Assembly (NCBI GenBank): GCA_011033025.1
Contig: WFMF01000257.1
Span: 1-64,000 of the forward strand
Origin: Beroe forskalii
Lineage: Eukaryota > Ctenophora > Nuda > Beroida > Beroidae
Reading direction: 5' to 3'
Length of the DNA stretch: 64,000 nucleotides
The first letter of the stretch is position 1. Each line of letters begins with the position of its first letter. The translations under genes and the position numbers were made by a program. The notes under the pieces were generated by a model. That model was not told where the DNA came from, made no database searches, and worked only from the letters and a program-made list of their open reading frames with translations. Shown piece after piece: positions 49,695 through 59,740 of the stretch.

Positions 49695-50906
49695 ATGATG
49701 TTTAAAAACACAATTAATCAATTGTGCTCAAGATGCCACATGCATTCCTCAAAGTCGATAATTTTGAATGGAATAAAAGTTCAGAGACAGTTGTCATCAG
49801 TTCATAACACAGCTTCATTAAAGAGATATAACAAACTTACCCAGGACCAACAACTTTACTTGGAAACTATAAAAAGAGATTATGAAAAAGCAGTTGATTC
49901 AAGATCTATAAAACATAGCTCCATGTCTGAAAAATTTATAAATAAATTTCATTCATTATATGAGTTTTATGAAGAGCACTGTAGTATTCTAGACAACCTA
50001 TCAGAATGTCATGAGCTGCTCAATGATAATGAGATGAAAGATCTTGCAGCGTCAGAAATAGTAAATCTGAATAGTGATTTAACTAATTGTTATGATAATA
50101 TTTTGTATGAAATAGAGCAATCTTTACAGCCCACTGGTGGAAGCATATTCCTTGAAATCAGGAGTGCTGCAGGAGGCATTGAATCATCTGTCTTTGCTGC
50201 TGATCTTTACAAGATTTATGAAGCCATTGCTTTGATGAAAGGATACAAGTGGACTGTTCTCAATGATGACTTCCAAGATGCCAAAAGTTCCTTGAGTCAA
50301 ATTATAGTGGAAGTTGCTGGCCCAGATGTCGGCAGTGTATTTCAGTTTGAAGGTGGAGTACATCGAGTCCAGCGTGTTCCATTTAATGACACTCGAATCC
50401 ACACATCCACAGTAGCAGTGATTGTGTCATCAAAACCTGAGGACATTAAGATAGAAGTATTGCCTGATGACATGGATATTACCTTTACTAAATCATCTGG
50501 TCCTGGGGGACAGTTTGGGGACTCACATCTCACAAAATGTTGTATTCATCACAAACCATCAGGTTTACGTGTTACCAGTCAAGTCAGCAGGTCTGCTAAG
50601 GACAATAAGGATGACTGTGTGAATAAACTCAAATCTGCCCTTTTGCAAAGAGAGGTTGAATCAAGGACATCAAAAGCTAACCAGAACATTAAAAATCAAA
50701 TGAAGCATGGGGACCGGGCTGATAAGATCAGAACTTACAATTATAAGGCAGGAACTGTGCTTGATCATAGGTACAAAGTTGAAGTATCAAATATAGGTGA
50801 TTATCTGACTGATCCAAATAAATTTATGGAGCTGCATAAAAAAGTGAGCATTGCTTGGCAGCTTCAAAAGTTGGCTGAAATTGCAAATGATTTAAATGTT
50901 GAATGA
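49695..50906 (+). CDS. Divergent mitochondrial class-I peptide release factor (RF1 type)
   Basis: Intronless 403-residue protein, close to the MTRF1L length. Release factors read stop codons in the ribosomal A site and trigger peptide hydrolysis through a GGQ loop. The N-terminus (Ser/Lys/Arg-rich, LSSVHNTASLKRYN) suits mitochondrial import. The RF1 core is clear: FLEIRSAAGGIESS (152-165), GGVHRVQRVP (220-229), RIHTSTVAV (234-242), GPGGQ (269-273) and IRTYNY downstream. Two decisive regions are altered. The stop-reading loop, normally P-x-T followed by four residues before RIHTS, is PFNDT here: two residues shorter, with Asn at the Thr position. The two residues after GGQ plus one, usually Val-Asn, are Gly-Asp. 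The reading frame is otherwise intact. It could be a working factor with changed specificity or a rescue paralogue. The ATG at 49695 is followed by a second ATG; either may start. Confidence 0.9.
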   Translation: MMFKNTINQLCSRCHMHSSKSIILNGIKVQRQLSSVHNTASLKRYNKLTQDQQLYLETIKRDYEKAVDSRSIKHSSMSEKFINKFHSLYEFYEEHCSILDNLSECHELLNDNEMKDLAASEIVNLNSDLTNCYDNILYEIEQSLQPTGGSIFLEIRSAAGGIESSVFAADLYKIYEAIALMKGYKWTVLNDDFQDAKSSLSQIIVEVAGPDVGSVFQFEGGVHRVQRVPFNDTRIHTSTVAVIVSSKPEDIKIEVLPDDMDITFTKSSGPGGQFGDSHLTKCCIHHKPSGLRVTSQVSRSAKDNKDDCVNKLKSALLQREVESRTSKANQNIKNQMKHGDRADKIRTYNYKAGTVLDHRYKVEVSNIGDYLTDPNKFMELHKKVSIAWQLQKLAEIANDLNVE

Positions 50907-51064
50907 TTGAAGCTTCAATAATTATGATCACTGATTAGTTAATGAATAATTTTAAGTATTCTCGTCTTGACTTGGTGACTTGAAACAACTTGGTTCTAGA
51001 ATTCACTTTGCCAAGCCAAGAAGATAATAGGTACACAATTATCAGATAATTCGGTTAACTGATT

Positions 51065-51070
51065 ATTAAA
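51065..51070 (+). other. Possible poly(A) signal ATTAAA for the release factor gene
   Basis: ATTAAA about 160 bases after the stop. It is weak evidence because the surroundings are AT-rich. Confidence 0.25.
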
Positions 51071-51583
51071 GTGACCAATCTTATTTATAAACATTAAACA
51101 ATACCTATACATATTGTGTTGATGATGGCTTCAAGTTGAAAATATTCTAGGTGTAAAGCTAAAAGTTAGGTTGACCCATTCAATATCGAATGCAGTTCTT
51201 AGGGTTATGTTAGTGATTGTCTTAGGTTACAGATGCTTTGAATTTATTTATTTATGTTATCTCCTATTTAGTTTATAAATTATTTGAGTATCTAGGTTCT
51301 CAATAATGGTTGTGTATGACTGTTATATTTATCAGTAACTAATTACACACTCTTACCCAATTATCCTTGCATTCTAATGTTCGAACATTTATTACAGTAA
51401 CTTCAGATCTTAGAGATACACACAAGAGAATGTAATTGGATAATTGTAACAAAGTTGAAGACACATTAAACTGGTTTCATTCACATAAGCATACACATGG
51501 TTAAGTCCTAAGGACTCAACGAGCAGGACTGTGACTAGAAGCTCATCCTCACAAAGTTGTAATTATACACTGCCCTCTCAGTG

Positions 51584-52441
51584 ATGTTGCAGCATCTCAG
51601 TGTGTACCTGTTGGAGCATGTGTTCAGTTATCTTCATCCAAGGGACTATGCTGAACTTTGTCTGGTCTCACAGTTTCTCTATGAGTCTTTGTCAGACTAC
51701 ATTGAACTCAACATTGTAAAATCAGGAAAAGTTCAGCAAATCAGGAAGTTTTTTGCTGTCAATGAAAAGTTGCTATTGCCATATGAGCAGAAACTCTATG
51801 ACTCCTTGCTGAGATTATCTCCAGTGTACGATGAGGAGGTCTTGTTTCGGTTACCTCTGTTTCAGGAAATAGTGGAGACTGTTCCGAGCTCTGATGACCA
51901 TGCCAGAGTCAGCATCACTGACTCACATGTCTTTGGGTATCTGGGAGACAAGGAGCATGTGTTCATTGAGTACTGCAAAGAACTTAAACGAAATGTGGTG
52001 TACCTCAAGGAGATTTCATGGTTACTTTTTTCAACAAACTTACCTAAGTCCTGCTCTGAAAGCTATCCTGCTTCATACCGTATTCAGATGCACTTTCAGA
52101 TCCGATCTGATGTTGTTTGGAAGGGAGACAAGCCAATGGTTATACGGCTAGTAAACCGGGTCAGGGATGAAGTGGTCAGGCATTACTTCCTGCATCCCAA
52201 TGTTTGGAGTAAAGTGTTATCTGATGAGCCTCTTGACTTGTCCTATAACAATTACAACGACAAGAACTTGAGGATTGAAAGGGCTCCTGATCCCTCGTGG
52301 TTCTTCCTTGTCATTGACAATGTCGAAGTTGAGGAGGAGGACGAACTCTGCTTCACTATTGATGACAGGCAAAATGTGTTCTGGAAATCTGGAAAAAGTT
52401 GGGACTTTCTCGAAATTATAAAGGTAACTGATTCTAGGTGA
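51584..52441 (+). CDS. F-box protein with a PP2-like (phloem-lectin-type) C-terminal domain
   Basis: Intronless 285-residue protein. F-box proteins link a target to the SCF ubiquitin ligase through Skp1. Residues 2-35 fit the F-box (LSVYLLEHVFSYLHPRDYAE followed by LCLVSQFLYE). The C-terminal half, about 125-283, looks like the PP2/F-box-associated beta-sandwich. The clues are an SYPASYRIQMHFQI strand and the end WKSGKSWDFLEI, matching the family ending W-K-S-G-x-x-x-x-x-I-E-I. PP2 domains are best known as plant glycan-binding lectins, and F-box/PP2 fusions in animals are uncommon, so a glycoprotein-quality-control role is only a guess. I start at the ATG at 51584. The gene lies about 680 bp after the release factor, same strand. 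A possible GTAACT donor near the end (AAAGGTAACT) could extend it, but the domain appears complete. Confidence 0.72.
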   Translation: MLQHLSVYLLEHVFSYLHPRDYAELCLVSQFLYESLSDYIELNIVKSGKVQQIRKFFAVNEKLLLPYEQKLYDSLLRLSPVYDEEVLFRLPLFQEIVETVPSSDDHARVSITDSHVFGYLGDKEHVFIEYCKELKRNVVYLKEISWLLFSTNLPKSCSESYPASYRIQMHFQIRSDVVWKGDKPMVIRLVNRVRDEVVRHYFLHPNVWSKVLSDEPLDLSYNNYNDKNLRIERAPDPSWFFLVIDNVEVEEEDELCFTIDDRQNVFWKSGKSWDFLEIIKVTDSR

Positions 52442-52920
52442 AACTAGTTTAAATTCGACAGGTATTTAAATTTTATCATTCTAAGGTACTTTAACATGTT
52501 TTGGGTTATTCAATTTGATTTAATATTATCAACATGCTTGAACAATGAACACTTTTATAATTTGACCATATTTTTTATTTGTAAAGTTGTAACATGTAAA
52601 GTTATGTATTTTGAATTTTTATGATAGCCTCGGATAGTAGGTAATGAATTACCTAGGTTTATAATCATTCATTTTTTTGGTGAGTCTGGGGACTGTGAAC
52701 TGCCGGGGGGCGTTCTCGGACCTACTTAACTGTTTGGTTCACAGGGGGTTACAGTCGTACCCTTACTATGAGACATTTTTGACCTTTAGCTCACTTTGTT
52801 AGTTTTAGGATACTTATCAAGACTGTTTATGAAGGTTATTTGTTAGGCTTCTGCTTTGTTACTTAGAGCTTGCTCAATCATGGTTTAGTGGAATATAAGT
52901 TCATTCTTATTATTATTATT
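52442..52920. other. 3' flank of the F-box gene
   Basis: AT-rich non-coding sequence. I see no further gene. Confidence 0.4.
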
Positions 52921-53208
52921 ACTAGCAGGGCCCGTGGCCTCCGGCCACCGTTCACCAATTTTTCGCTTCAGCAATTCATACAGTACAATGTAGTACTGTA
53001 GTTCTTATCAGTGATGAGGTCATATTTTAATCGGGTGTGCCTACTCCTCTAGTGATGACTATATACCTGGTGGTGTCAAACGTCACTGGTACTTTCGTAT
53101 GAGCATTCTGATCATCGATTGGGTACTGAGTGGTGTCAGAGAGGTCTGTGGCTATATATAAGAAAGACCGGACAGACAGATATATATTTATTTATTTATT
53201 TATTTATA
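52921..53208 (+). mobile_element. SINE-like/retroposon-like insertion with (ATTT)n tail
   Basis: A segment opens ACTAGCAGGGCCCGTGGCC in otherwise AT-rich DNA, carries no open frame, and closes CCGGACAGACAGATATAT plus an ATTT repeat tail. The abrupt start and simple 3' tail fit a short retroposon. I could not find target duplications or a tRNA-like A/B box. Confidence 0.4.
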
Positions 53209-53855
53209 TATGAGGAAGAATTATAAGTAGTAAGATTATTAAGACAAGAATTTCGAAACTGATGGATTAATTTTGCTTCTTATCTCTGTGAATGCACAAT
53301 CATGATAATATGTTGTTAAGTAAACGTATTGCCATTGGTTTTCACTTTCGAGTTAAATCATAATATTGGCTATTTTCACACCTTATGTCTCAATAGTCCA
53401 GCCATTCAGTGTACTATTAAAGATTAATATTGATATTTGACATTGATACTTGAATGCGATTCATGAGTGGGCTTATTACTTTATTACACCTCTTGTGTTT
53501 TACTTGATTAGTTGCTAAAATAGAAAAACTAGAAAATCCAGTCATAATTCATAGAAATAAAAAAGATTTTTATTTTTAATTTCTTTCGGAGTATTGAAGC
53601 TTATATTCTAAAATAGGTGTTCAATGATTAATCAGGTGAATGTATTCTATAGCTCTTTCAATCAGTATGCAGCCTTCCTGAGCAGTGGTTGATGAAACCA
53701 CAATCAAGCATTAATTCAAATTCTCTTGATCATGATGATTATTAAGTTATTAAATACATAGAATCATTTTATTCATTAAATTAACTAACTGAGGATTCCC
53801 GCCATGTAACTCTCCCTCCTCACTTGGTTCCTGTCAAGGATCACTACTTGCTAAT
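53209..53855. other. Intergenic stretch before GPN3
   Basis: AT-rich, no gene seen. Confidence 0.4.
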
Positions 53856-53977
53856 CACGTGACCTCCTGATATCACGTGACCTTCTGTAATCACGTGACC
53901 TTTAGTAACGTGTCCTGTAATCACGTGACCTTTACACCACGTGACCTTCTGTAATCACGTGACGTGAAGACCACGTG
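53856..53977 (+). promoter_or_regulatory. Array of seven CACGTG E-boxes abutting the GPN3 start codon
   Basis: CACGTG occurs at 53856, 53874, 53892, 53922, 53938, 53956 and 53972, mostly as TCACGTGACC, with a degenerate copy (TAACGTGTCC) in the one larger gap. Spacing is 16-18 bp, so it is also a small tandem repeat (CACGTGACCTTCTGTAAT). The last site ends one base before the ATG at 53978. TCACGTGAC is the binding site of USF/MITF/TFE-type bHLH-zip factors. Confidence 0.75.
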
Positions 53978-56900
53978 ATGCCACGTTACGCCCAGCTAGT
54001 GATGGGCCCTGCTGGTGCAGGGAAGTCCACCTACACGCACACCATAGAGCAGCATTACGCCATGTTGCGGAGGAAGGTCCACTGCATCAACCTAGATCCT
54101 GCAGCCGAGCACTTCGCTTACCCCGTCCAGTGCGACATTAGAGAGCTCATATCAGTGGATGACGTCATGGAGGACGGGGAGCTCAGGTTAGCTGATTACG
54201 TTACCATGATGATATAACTATATAACATAACTATGGCGATGACGTTACCACTAACCATGGCGATATAACACAACCATGTTTTCATACATCTTACACATCT
54301 TTACACCATCCTTTATGTCTATCACTGTTTTATGGGGGGTCCAAATTTGGGCAATCATGTTCAATTCTGGTTACCCTCATTTTCAGGAATTGGAAAAATT
54401 TCGTTGTCAAAAATTTCATTGCTTAAAATGATACAAAATTCTTATTCCTCAATCAGAAGCTTGAAAAGATTTGAAAACAGACTTATGATCCCCGACGCCC
54501 CTCCCCTGACCCCTTATATTGATGGCACTCCTTAACTGGACAGTGGACATACTATATTAGTATATTATTAACATAATATATGGTGGATTATAGAAAATTC
54601 CTTTTTGTTGTTGGAGGGATGGCTATTATTTAGCTAAATTGAACCAATCGCCTTTATTAAACAAAAGCAGGAGACAAAGTGGGGTTCTATCGTTAAAACT
54701 TAATTAGCTTATAATTGGTTTAGCATAATTATTAATTATAGGTTGTCAAGTTTCTCAGTAGAATGGTGTGAATACAGTAGGAGGCCTGGAAATGTTTTGT
54801 TTTAGTAATTATTTCTGTAATTCATGTCGCAAATAACCTCTGTTTTTTCCTTAATTAAACTGTTTTGTCCCGTGAGAAACAAAGCCATCATCTAATTATT
54901 TACACTCCCCAGCGCAGTATAAAACACTGCTATTTCTCCAACGGAGTCAGTTGACTAACATCTTTTCGACATGAAGACTTTTAGCACATTTATCGTTGTA
55001 ATCCTCGCCTTCACTGCAGCCCTAGCACATCATGTGCATGATGAGGAGAGTGGACATGCTCACATGGACTTGGAAAAAGTGGAAGATATCATCTCCAAGA
55101 TTCCTGATAAGGTGAAGGAAAGGATCACTAACTTTGCGGAAGAAGGAAGGTTCCCTATGGCGAGAGCCATCATTAACTCTGTGATGGTACGATCGTGCAT
55201 GGCAGGAATGAGGGAAAAAATTACTGATCTTCAGGAAAAAGGAGAGCTTCTTGGAATCTTGAAGGCCAAATTCCTGGACTTCATTGCCGATAAAACTGAT
55301 GAAGAATTGAAGGAAAAAATAAAGGAAATATGGGCAGATATTCCTGAAGAAGTCAAGGATGAGGCAAAAGATTCCATCACAGAAGAAAGGCTTGATGAAC
55401 TGAAGGAAATGATAAAGAACTTTGCCACTAGCAATGATGATGAAACACTCTCTGAAAAGTTGGCTGATCTTCTCAATGACACTCCTGATGAAGTGAAAGA
55501 CAGGGTAAAAGACAATGCAGAAGAAAGAGACTATCCAATCCTGAGAGCCATCATCAGAAGATTTGTGGTAAAAACTTGCATGGACAGAGTGGAGGAAAAA
55601 ATTACTAACTTTGCGGAAAAAGGAGATTATCCTGTCGCAAGAGCCATCATCAAGACTCTTATGGTGGGATCCTGCATGGTAGAAATGAGGGACACAATTA
55701 CTGATCTTCAGGAAACAGGAGAGCTTCTTGAGATTTTGAAGGCCAAATTCCTGGACTTCATTGCCGATAAAACTGATGAAGAATTGAAGGAAAAAATAAA
55801 GGAAGTATGGGCTGATATTCCTGAGGAAGTCAAGGATGAGGCAAAAGATTCCATCACAGAAGAAAGGCTTGATGAACTGAAGGAAATGATAAAGAACTTT
55901 GCCACTAGCAATGATGATGAAACACTCTCTGAAAAGTTGGCTGATCTTCTCAATGACACTCCTGATGAAGTGAAAGACAAGGTCAAAGACAATGCAGAAG
56001 AAAGAGACTATCCAATCCTAAGAGCCATCATCAGAAGATACGTGGTAAAAACTTGCATGGACAGAGTGGAGGAAAAAATTACTGCCTTCAAGGATCAGTA
56101 AGCTGAAGCAGGTATGGGAATGGAATTGGAAATATAAATGGAAATAGAAACATCAAGTAGCGAGTACCAAGAGCAAGAGGAATATTCTTTCTGTGCATCC
56201 TGAGTTGGAACTGCTTATTTAGTGATTGTTCCTCAATTTTTGCCTTTCAAAACTACATATTCTGAATATTATTTGCATGTTTATGTAGGTATTTAGGTCT
56301 ATATGTAAGTATCTAGAATGACTGGGATCAAGATTTATCGTGGCATGAATAAGTAATCATTAAAAGTAGAACCGAAGAAACTTTTAAATAATGAGAAGGT
56401 TAGACACCATATTAATTTTATATTCTATATTCGATTAGCTTAAACGAATTTTGTTTTATTTCTGTATGCTAACTCAATACTCATGCATTCAATTTGATTG
56501 GCCTTCATTAATTGTGGCGCTAATTCTATAATATTGATGATTTAAGATTTGGTGTATGTGACTGCAATCCAATGAAAATCCGATAAAAATTCTAAGAAAT
56601 TGTCTTGACCTGCTGAGGGAAATGCTGTAAACTCTGATCCATGTTTCCGACTGAGATACCCACTGAATTAGCATCAACACCGCTCATCACCATGTGGAGG
56701 CGTTTACTAAAGCTGAAGGATAGCTAGACCGACTTGAACTGTGTGAATTGCTAACCAGTTGAAGCTCAAAATTTGCAACTGACAAGTACCAGATTCCTTA
56801 GTTGCATGTTCTCGGTTCAGCAACTGGTTACCATTCAAATGAGCAAAATCCTCTCTTAAGATCCTCTTCCATGAAAGAGTGATAGTAAATTAAACACTGC

Positions 56901-57249
56901 CAATGGAGGTGGTAAAACTCGGGGTTTAACTGAGGTGGGGGTGTAATGGAATCGGTGCTCCAATCCCATTGTGTACTCAATTCAAAAACACAAGTCATGT
57001 TACCTCATGCAGGTATACCTGTTTCTAAAGATTGTTATGATTACAGATGGTTCCCACCAGGTTCGGACCTAACGGAGGTCTCGTGTTCTGCATGGAATAC
57101 CTCATCCAGAACACGAGTTGGTTGGAGGAGTGTCTGGGGGAAGTGGATGATGACTACTTCATCATCGACTGTCCGGGCCAGATAGAGATATACACTCACA
57201 TGGACCTCATGAGGAGGTTCATTTCAACTCTCGAGCAGTGGGATATCAG
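53978..57249 (+). CDS. GPN3: GPN-loop GTPase 3, coding exons 1 and 2 (3' end missing)
   Basis: GPN3 is a cytoplasmic GTPase needed to assemble and import RNA polymerase II. Exon 1 (53978-54186) starts [18 protein letters not shown], with the P-loop GPAGAGKST, then [10 protein letters not shown] and [14 protein letters not shown]. Exon 2 (57061-57249) starts after an AG acceptor, joins CTCAG to GTTCGG in frame (LRFGPNGG; this holds the Gly-Pro-Asn insert that names the family), continues [11 protein letters not shown] and ends LEQWDIR at CAG/GTGGGA. It covers about 133 residues, roughly half the protein. The downstream exons, with the NKxD-type motif, are not in the window. Intron 1 is 2.9 kb and hosts a complete gene. 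The exon 2 donor sits at the edge of a 2.5-kb array made from that same donor. The ATG follows the E-box array directly; an upstream in-frame GTG is not needed. Confidence 0.92.
54918..54954 (+). promoter_or_regulatory. TATA box and initiator of the nested gene
   Basis: TATAAAA at 54918-54924 and an initiator TCAGTT with its A at 54949 are 31 bases apart, the classic spacing. The implied 5' untranslated leader is only 22 bases before the ATG at 54971. It lies inside GPN3 intron 1. Confidence 0.75.
54971..56101 (+). CDS. Secreted, internally duplicated helical protein of unknown family, nested in GPN3 intron 1
   Basis: Intronless 376-residue protein on the same strand as GPN3. A signal peptide is clear ([19 protein letters not shown]), with likely cleavage before a His-rich start [12 protein letters not shown] that might bind metal. 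The rest is acidic, Lys/Glu-rich and predicted helical, with no membrane segment. It is a tandem duplication with a 159-residue (477-bp) period: residues 98-212 and 257-371 differ at only three positions, so the duplication is recent or kept uniform. A smaller motif, AEExxYPxxRAII then VVxxCM, occurs four times, each with one Cys (76, 203, 235, 362). Each large unit has one Trp (WADIPEEV). I recognise no family. Secreted nematode polyprotein-type lipid carriers have a comparable build (repeated helical units with one Trp), but I see no sequence match. Confidence 0.85.
   Translation: MKTFSTFIVVILAFTAALAHHVHDEESGHAHMDLEKVEDIISKIPDKVKERITNFAEEGRFPMARAIINSVMVRSCMAGMREKITDLQEKGELLGILKAKFLDFIADKTDEELKEKIKEIWADIPEEVKDEAKDSITEERLDELKEMIKNFATSNDDETLSEKLADLLNDTPDEVKDRVKDNAEERDYPILRAIIRRFVVKTCMDRVEEKITNFAEKGDYPVARAIIKTLMVGSCMVEMRDTITDLQETGELLEILKAKFLDFIADKTDEELKEKIKEVWADIPEEVKDEAKDSITEERLDELKEMIKNFATSNDDETLSEKLADLLNDTPDEVKDKVKDNAEERDYPILRAIIRRYVVKTCMDRVEEKITAFKDQ
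56359..56364 (+). other. Possible poly(A) signal ATTAAA of the nested gene
   Basis: ATTAAA about 260 bases after the stop. It is plausible, not proven. Confidence 0.3.
56604..57249 (+). repeat. Left arm of a ~650-bp inverted duplication (with GPN3 exon 2)
   Basis: From CTTGACC at 56604 to the exon 2 end this arm pairs with 61115-61767. It covers the last ~450 bases of intron 1 and all of exon 2. Exon identity is 182 of 189. The intron part has more changes, including a replaced patch just before exon 2. Confidence 0.85.
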
Positions 57250-59740
57250 GTGGGAGCAGTGGGATATGAAGTGGGAGCAGTGGGATATCAGGTGGGAGCA
57301 GTGGGATATCAGGTGGGAGCAGTGGGATATCAGGTGGGAGCAGTGGGATATCAGGTGGGAGCAGTGGGATATCAGGTGGGGTTGTGAGCAGTGGGATATC
57401 AGGTGGGAGCAGTGGGATATCAGGTGGGAGCAGTGTGGGATATCAGGTGGGAGCAGTGGGATATCAGGTGGGAGCAGTGGGATATCAGGTGGGAGCAGTG
57501 GGATATCAGGTGGGAGCAGTGGGATATCAGGTGGGAGCAGTGGGATATCAGGTGGGAGTGGGATATCAGGTGGGAGCAGTGGGATATCAGGTGGGAGCAG
57601 TGGGATATCAGGTGGGAGCAGTGGGATATCAGGTGGGAGCAGTGGGATATCAGGTGGGAGCAGTGGGATATCAGGTGGAGCAGTGGGATATCAGGTGGGA
57701 GCAGTGGGATATCAGGTGGGAGCAGTGGGATATCAGGTGGGAGCAGTGGGATATCAGGTGGGAGCAGTGGGATATCAGGTGGGAGCAGTGGGATATCAGG
57801 TGGGAGCAGTGGGATATCAGGTGGGAGCAGTGGGATATCAGGTGGGAGCAGTGGGATATCAGGTGGGAGCAGTGGGATATCAGGTGGGAGCAGTGGGATA
57901 TCAGGTGGGAGCAGTGGGATATCAGGTGGGAGCAGTGGGATATCAGGTGGGAGCAGTGGGATATCAGGTGGGAGCAGTGGGATATCAGGTGGGAGCAGTG
58001 GGATATCAGGTGGGAGCAGTGGGATATCAGGTGGGAGCAGTGGGATATCAGGTGGGAGCAGTGGGATATCAGGTGGGAGCAGTGGGATATCAGGTGGGAT
58101 ATCAGGTGGGAGCAGTGGGATATCAGGTGGGAGCAGTGGGATATCAGGTGGGAGCAGTGGGATATCAGGTGGGAGCAGTGGGATATCAGGTGGGAGCAGT
58201 GGGATATCAGGTGGGAGCAGTGGGATATCAGGTGGGAGCAGTGGGATATCAGGTGGGAGCAGTGGGATATCAGGTGGGAGCAGTGGGATATCAGGTGGGA
58301 GCAGTGGGATATCAGGTGTGGGAGCAGGTGGGATATCAGGTGGGAGCAGTGGGATATCAGGTGGGGAACAGTGGGATATCAGGTGGGAGCAGTGGGATAT
58401 CAGGTGGGAGCAGTGGGATATCAGGTGGGAGCAGTGGGATATCAGGTGGGAGCAGTGGGATATCAGGTGGGAGCAGGGATATCAGGTACAGGGGATATCA
58501 GGTGGGAGCAGTGGGATATCAGGTGGGAGCAGTGGGATATCAGGTGGGATATCAGGTGGGATATCAGGTGGGAGCAGTGGGATATCAGGTGGGAGCAGTG
58601 GGATATCAGGTGGGAGCAGTGGGATATCAGGTGGGAGCAGTGGGATATCAGGTGGGATATCAGGTGGGAGCAGTGGGATATCAGGTGGGATATCAGGTGG
58701 GGGATATCAGGTGGGTGGGATATCAGGTGGGCAGTGGGATGGGATATGGGGTGGGAGCAGTGGGATATCAGGTGGGAGCAGTGGGATATCAGGTGGGAGC
58801 AGTGGGATATCACTTATCAGGTGGGAGCAGTGGGATATCAGGTGGGAGCAGTGGGATATCAGGTGGGAGCAGTGGGATATCAGGTGGGAGCAGTGGGATA
58901 TCAGGTGGGAGCAGTGGGATATCAGGTGGGAGCAGTGGGATATCAGGTGGGAGCAGTGGGATATCAGGTGGGAGCAGTGGGATATCAGGTGGGAGCAGTG
59001 GGATATCAGGTGGGAGCAGTGGGATATCAGGTGGGAGCAGTGGGATATCAGGTGGGAGCAGTGGGATATCAGGTGGGAGCAGTGGGATATCAGGTGGGAG
59101 CAGTGGGATATCAGGTGGGAGCAGTGGGATATCAGTGGGAGGTGGGATATCAGGTGGGAGCAGTGGGATATCAGGTGGGAGCAGAGTGGGATATCAGGTG
59201 GGAGCAGTGGGATATCAGGTGGGAGCAGTGGGATATCAGGTGGGAGCAGTGGGATATCAGGTGGGAGCAGTGGGATATCAGGTGGGAGCAGTGGGATATC
59301 AGGTGGGAGCAGTGGGATATCAGGTGGGAGTGGGATATCAGGTGGGGGGATATCAGGTGGGAGCAGTGGGATATCAGGTGGGAGCAGTGGGATATCAGGT
59401 GGGAGCAGTGGGATATCAGGTGGGAGCAGTGGGATATCAGGTGGGCTGGTGGGATATCAGGTGGGAGCAGTGGGATATCAGGTGGGAGCAGTGGGATATC
59501 AGGTGGGAGCAGTGGGATATCAGGTGGGAGCAGTGGGATATCAGGTGGGAGCAGTGGGATATCAGGTGGGAGCAGTGGGATATCAGGTGGGAGCAGTGGG
59601 ATATCAGGTGGGAGCAGTGGGATATCAGGTGGGAGCAGTGGGATATCAGGTGGGAGCAGTGGGATATCAGGTGGGAGCAGTGGGATATCAGGTGGAGCAG
59701 TGGGATATCAGGTGGGGAGCAGTGGGATATCAGGTGGGGA
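57250..59740 (+). repeat. 21-bp tandem array built from the GPN3 exon 2 splice donor
   Basis: About 115-120 units, each GTGG followed by GAGCAGTGGGATATCAG. The 17-base part is identical to the last 17 bases of exon 2, so nearly every unit boundary recreates CAG/GTGGGA. Most units are exact. Variants lose 1, 3 or 9 bases, and the first repeat after the exon has GAA for CAG. No unit contains a stop, so all three plus frames stay open ([21 protein letters not shown]); the 800-900-residue frames are by-products unless donors inside the array are skipped. GGG triplets every 6-9 bases make the plus strand G-rich. Confidence 0.95.
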
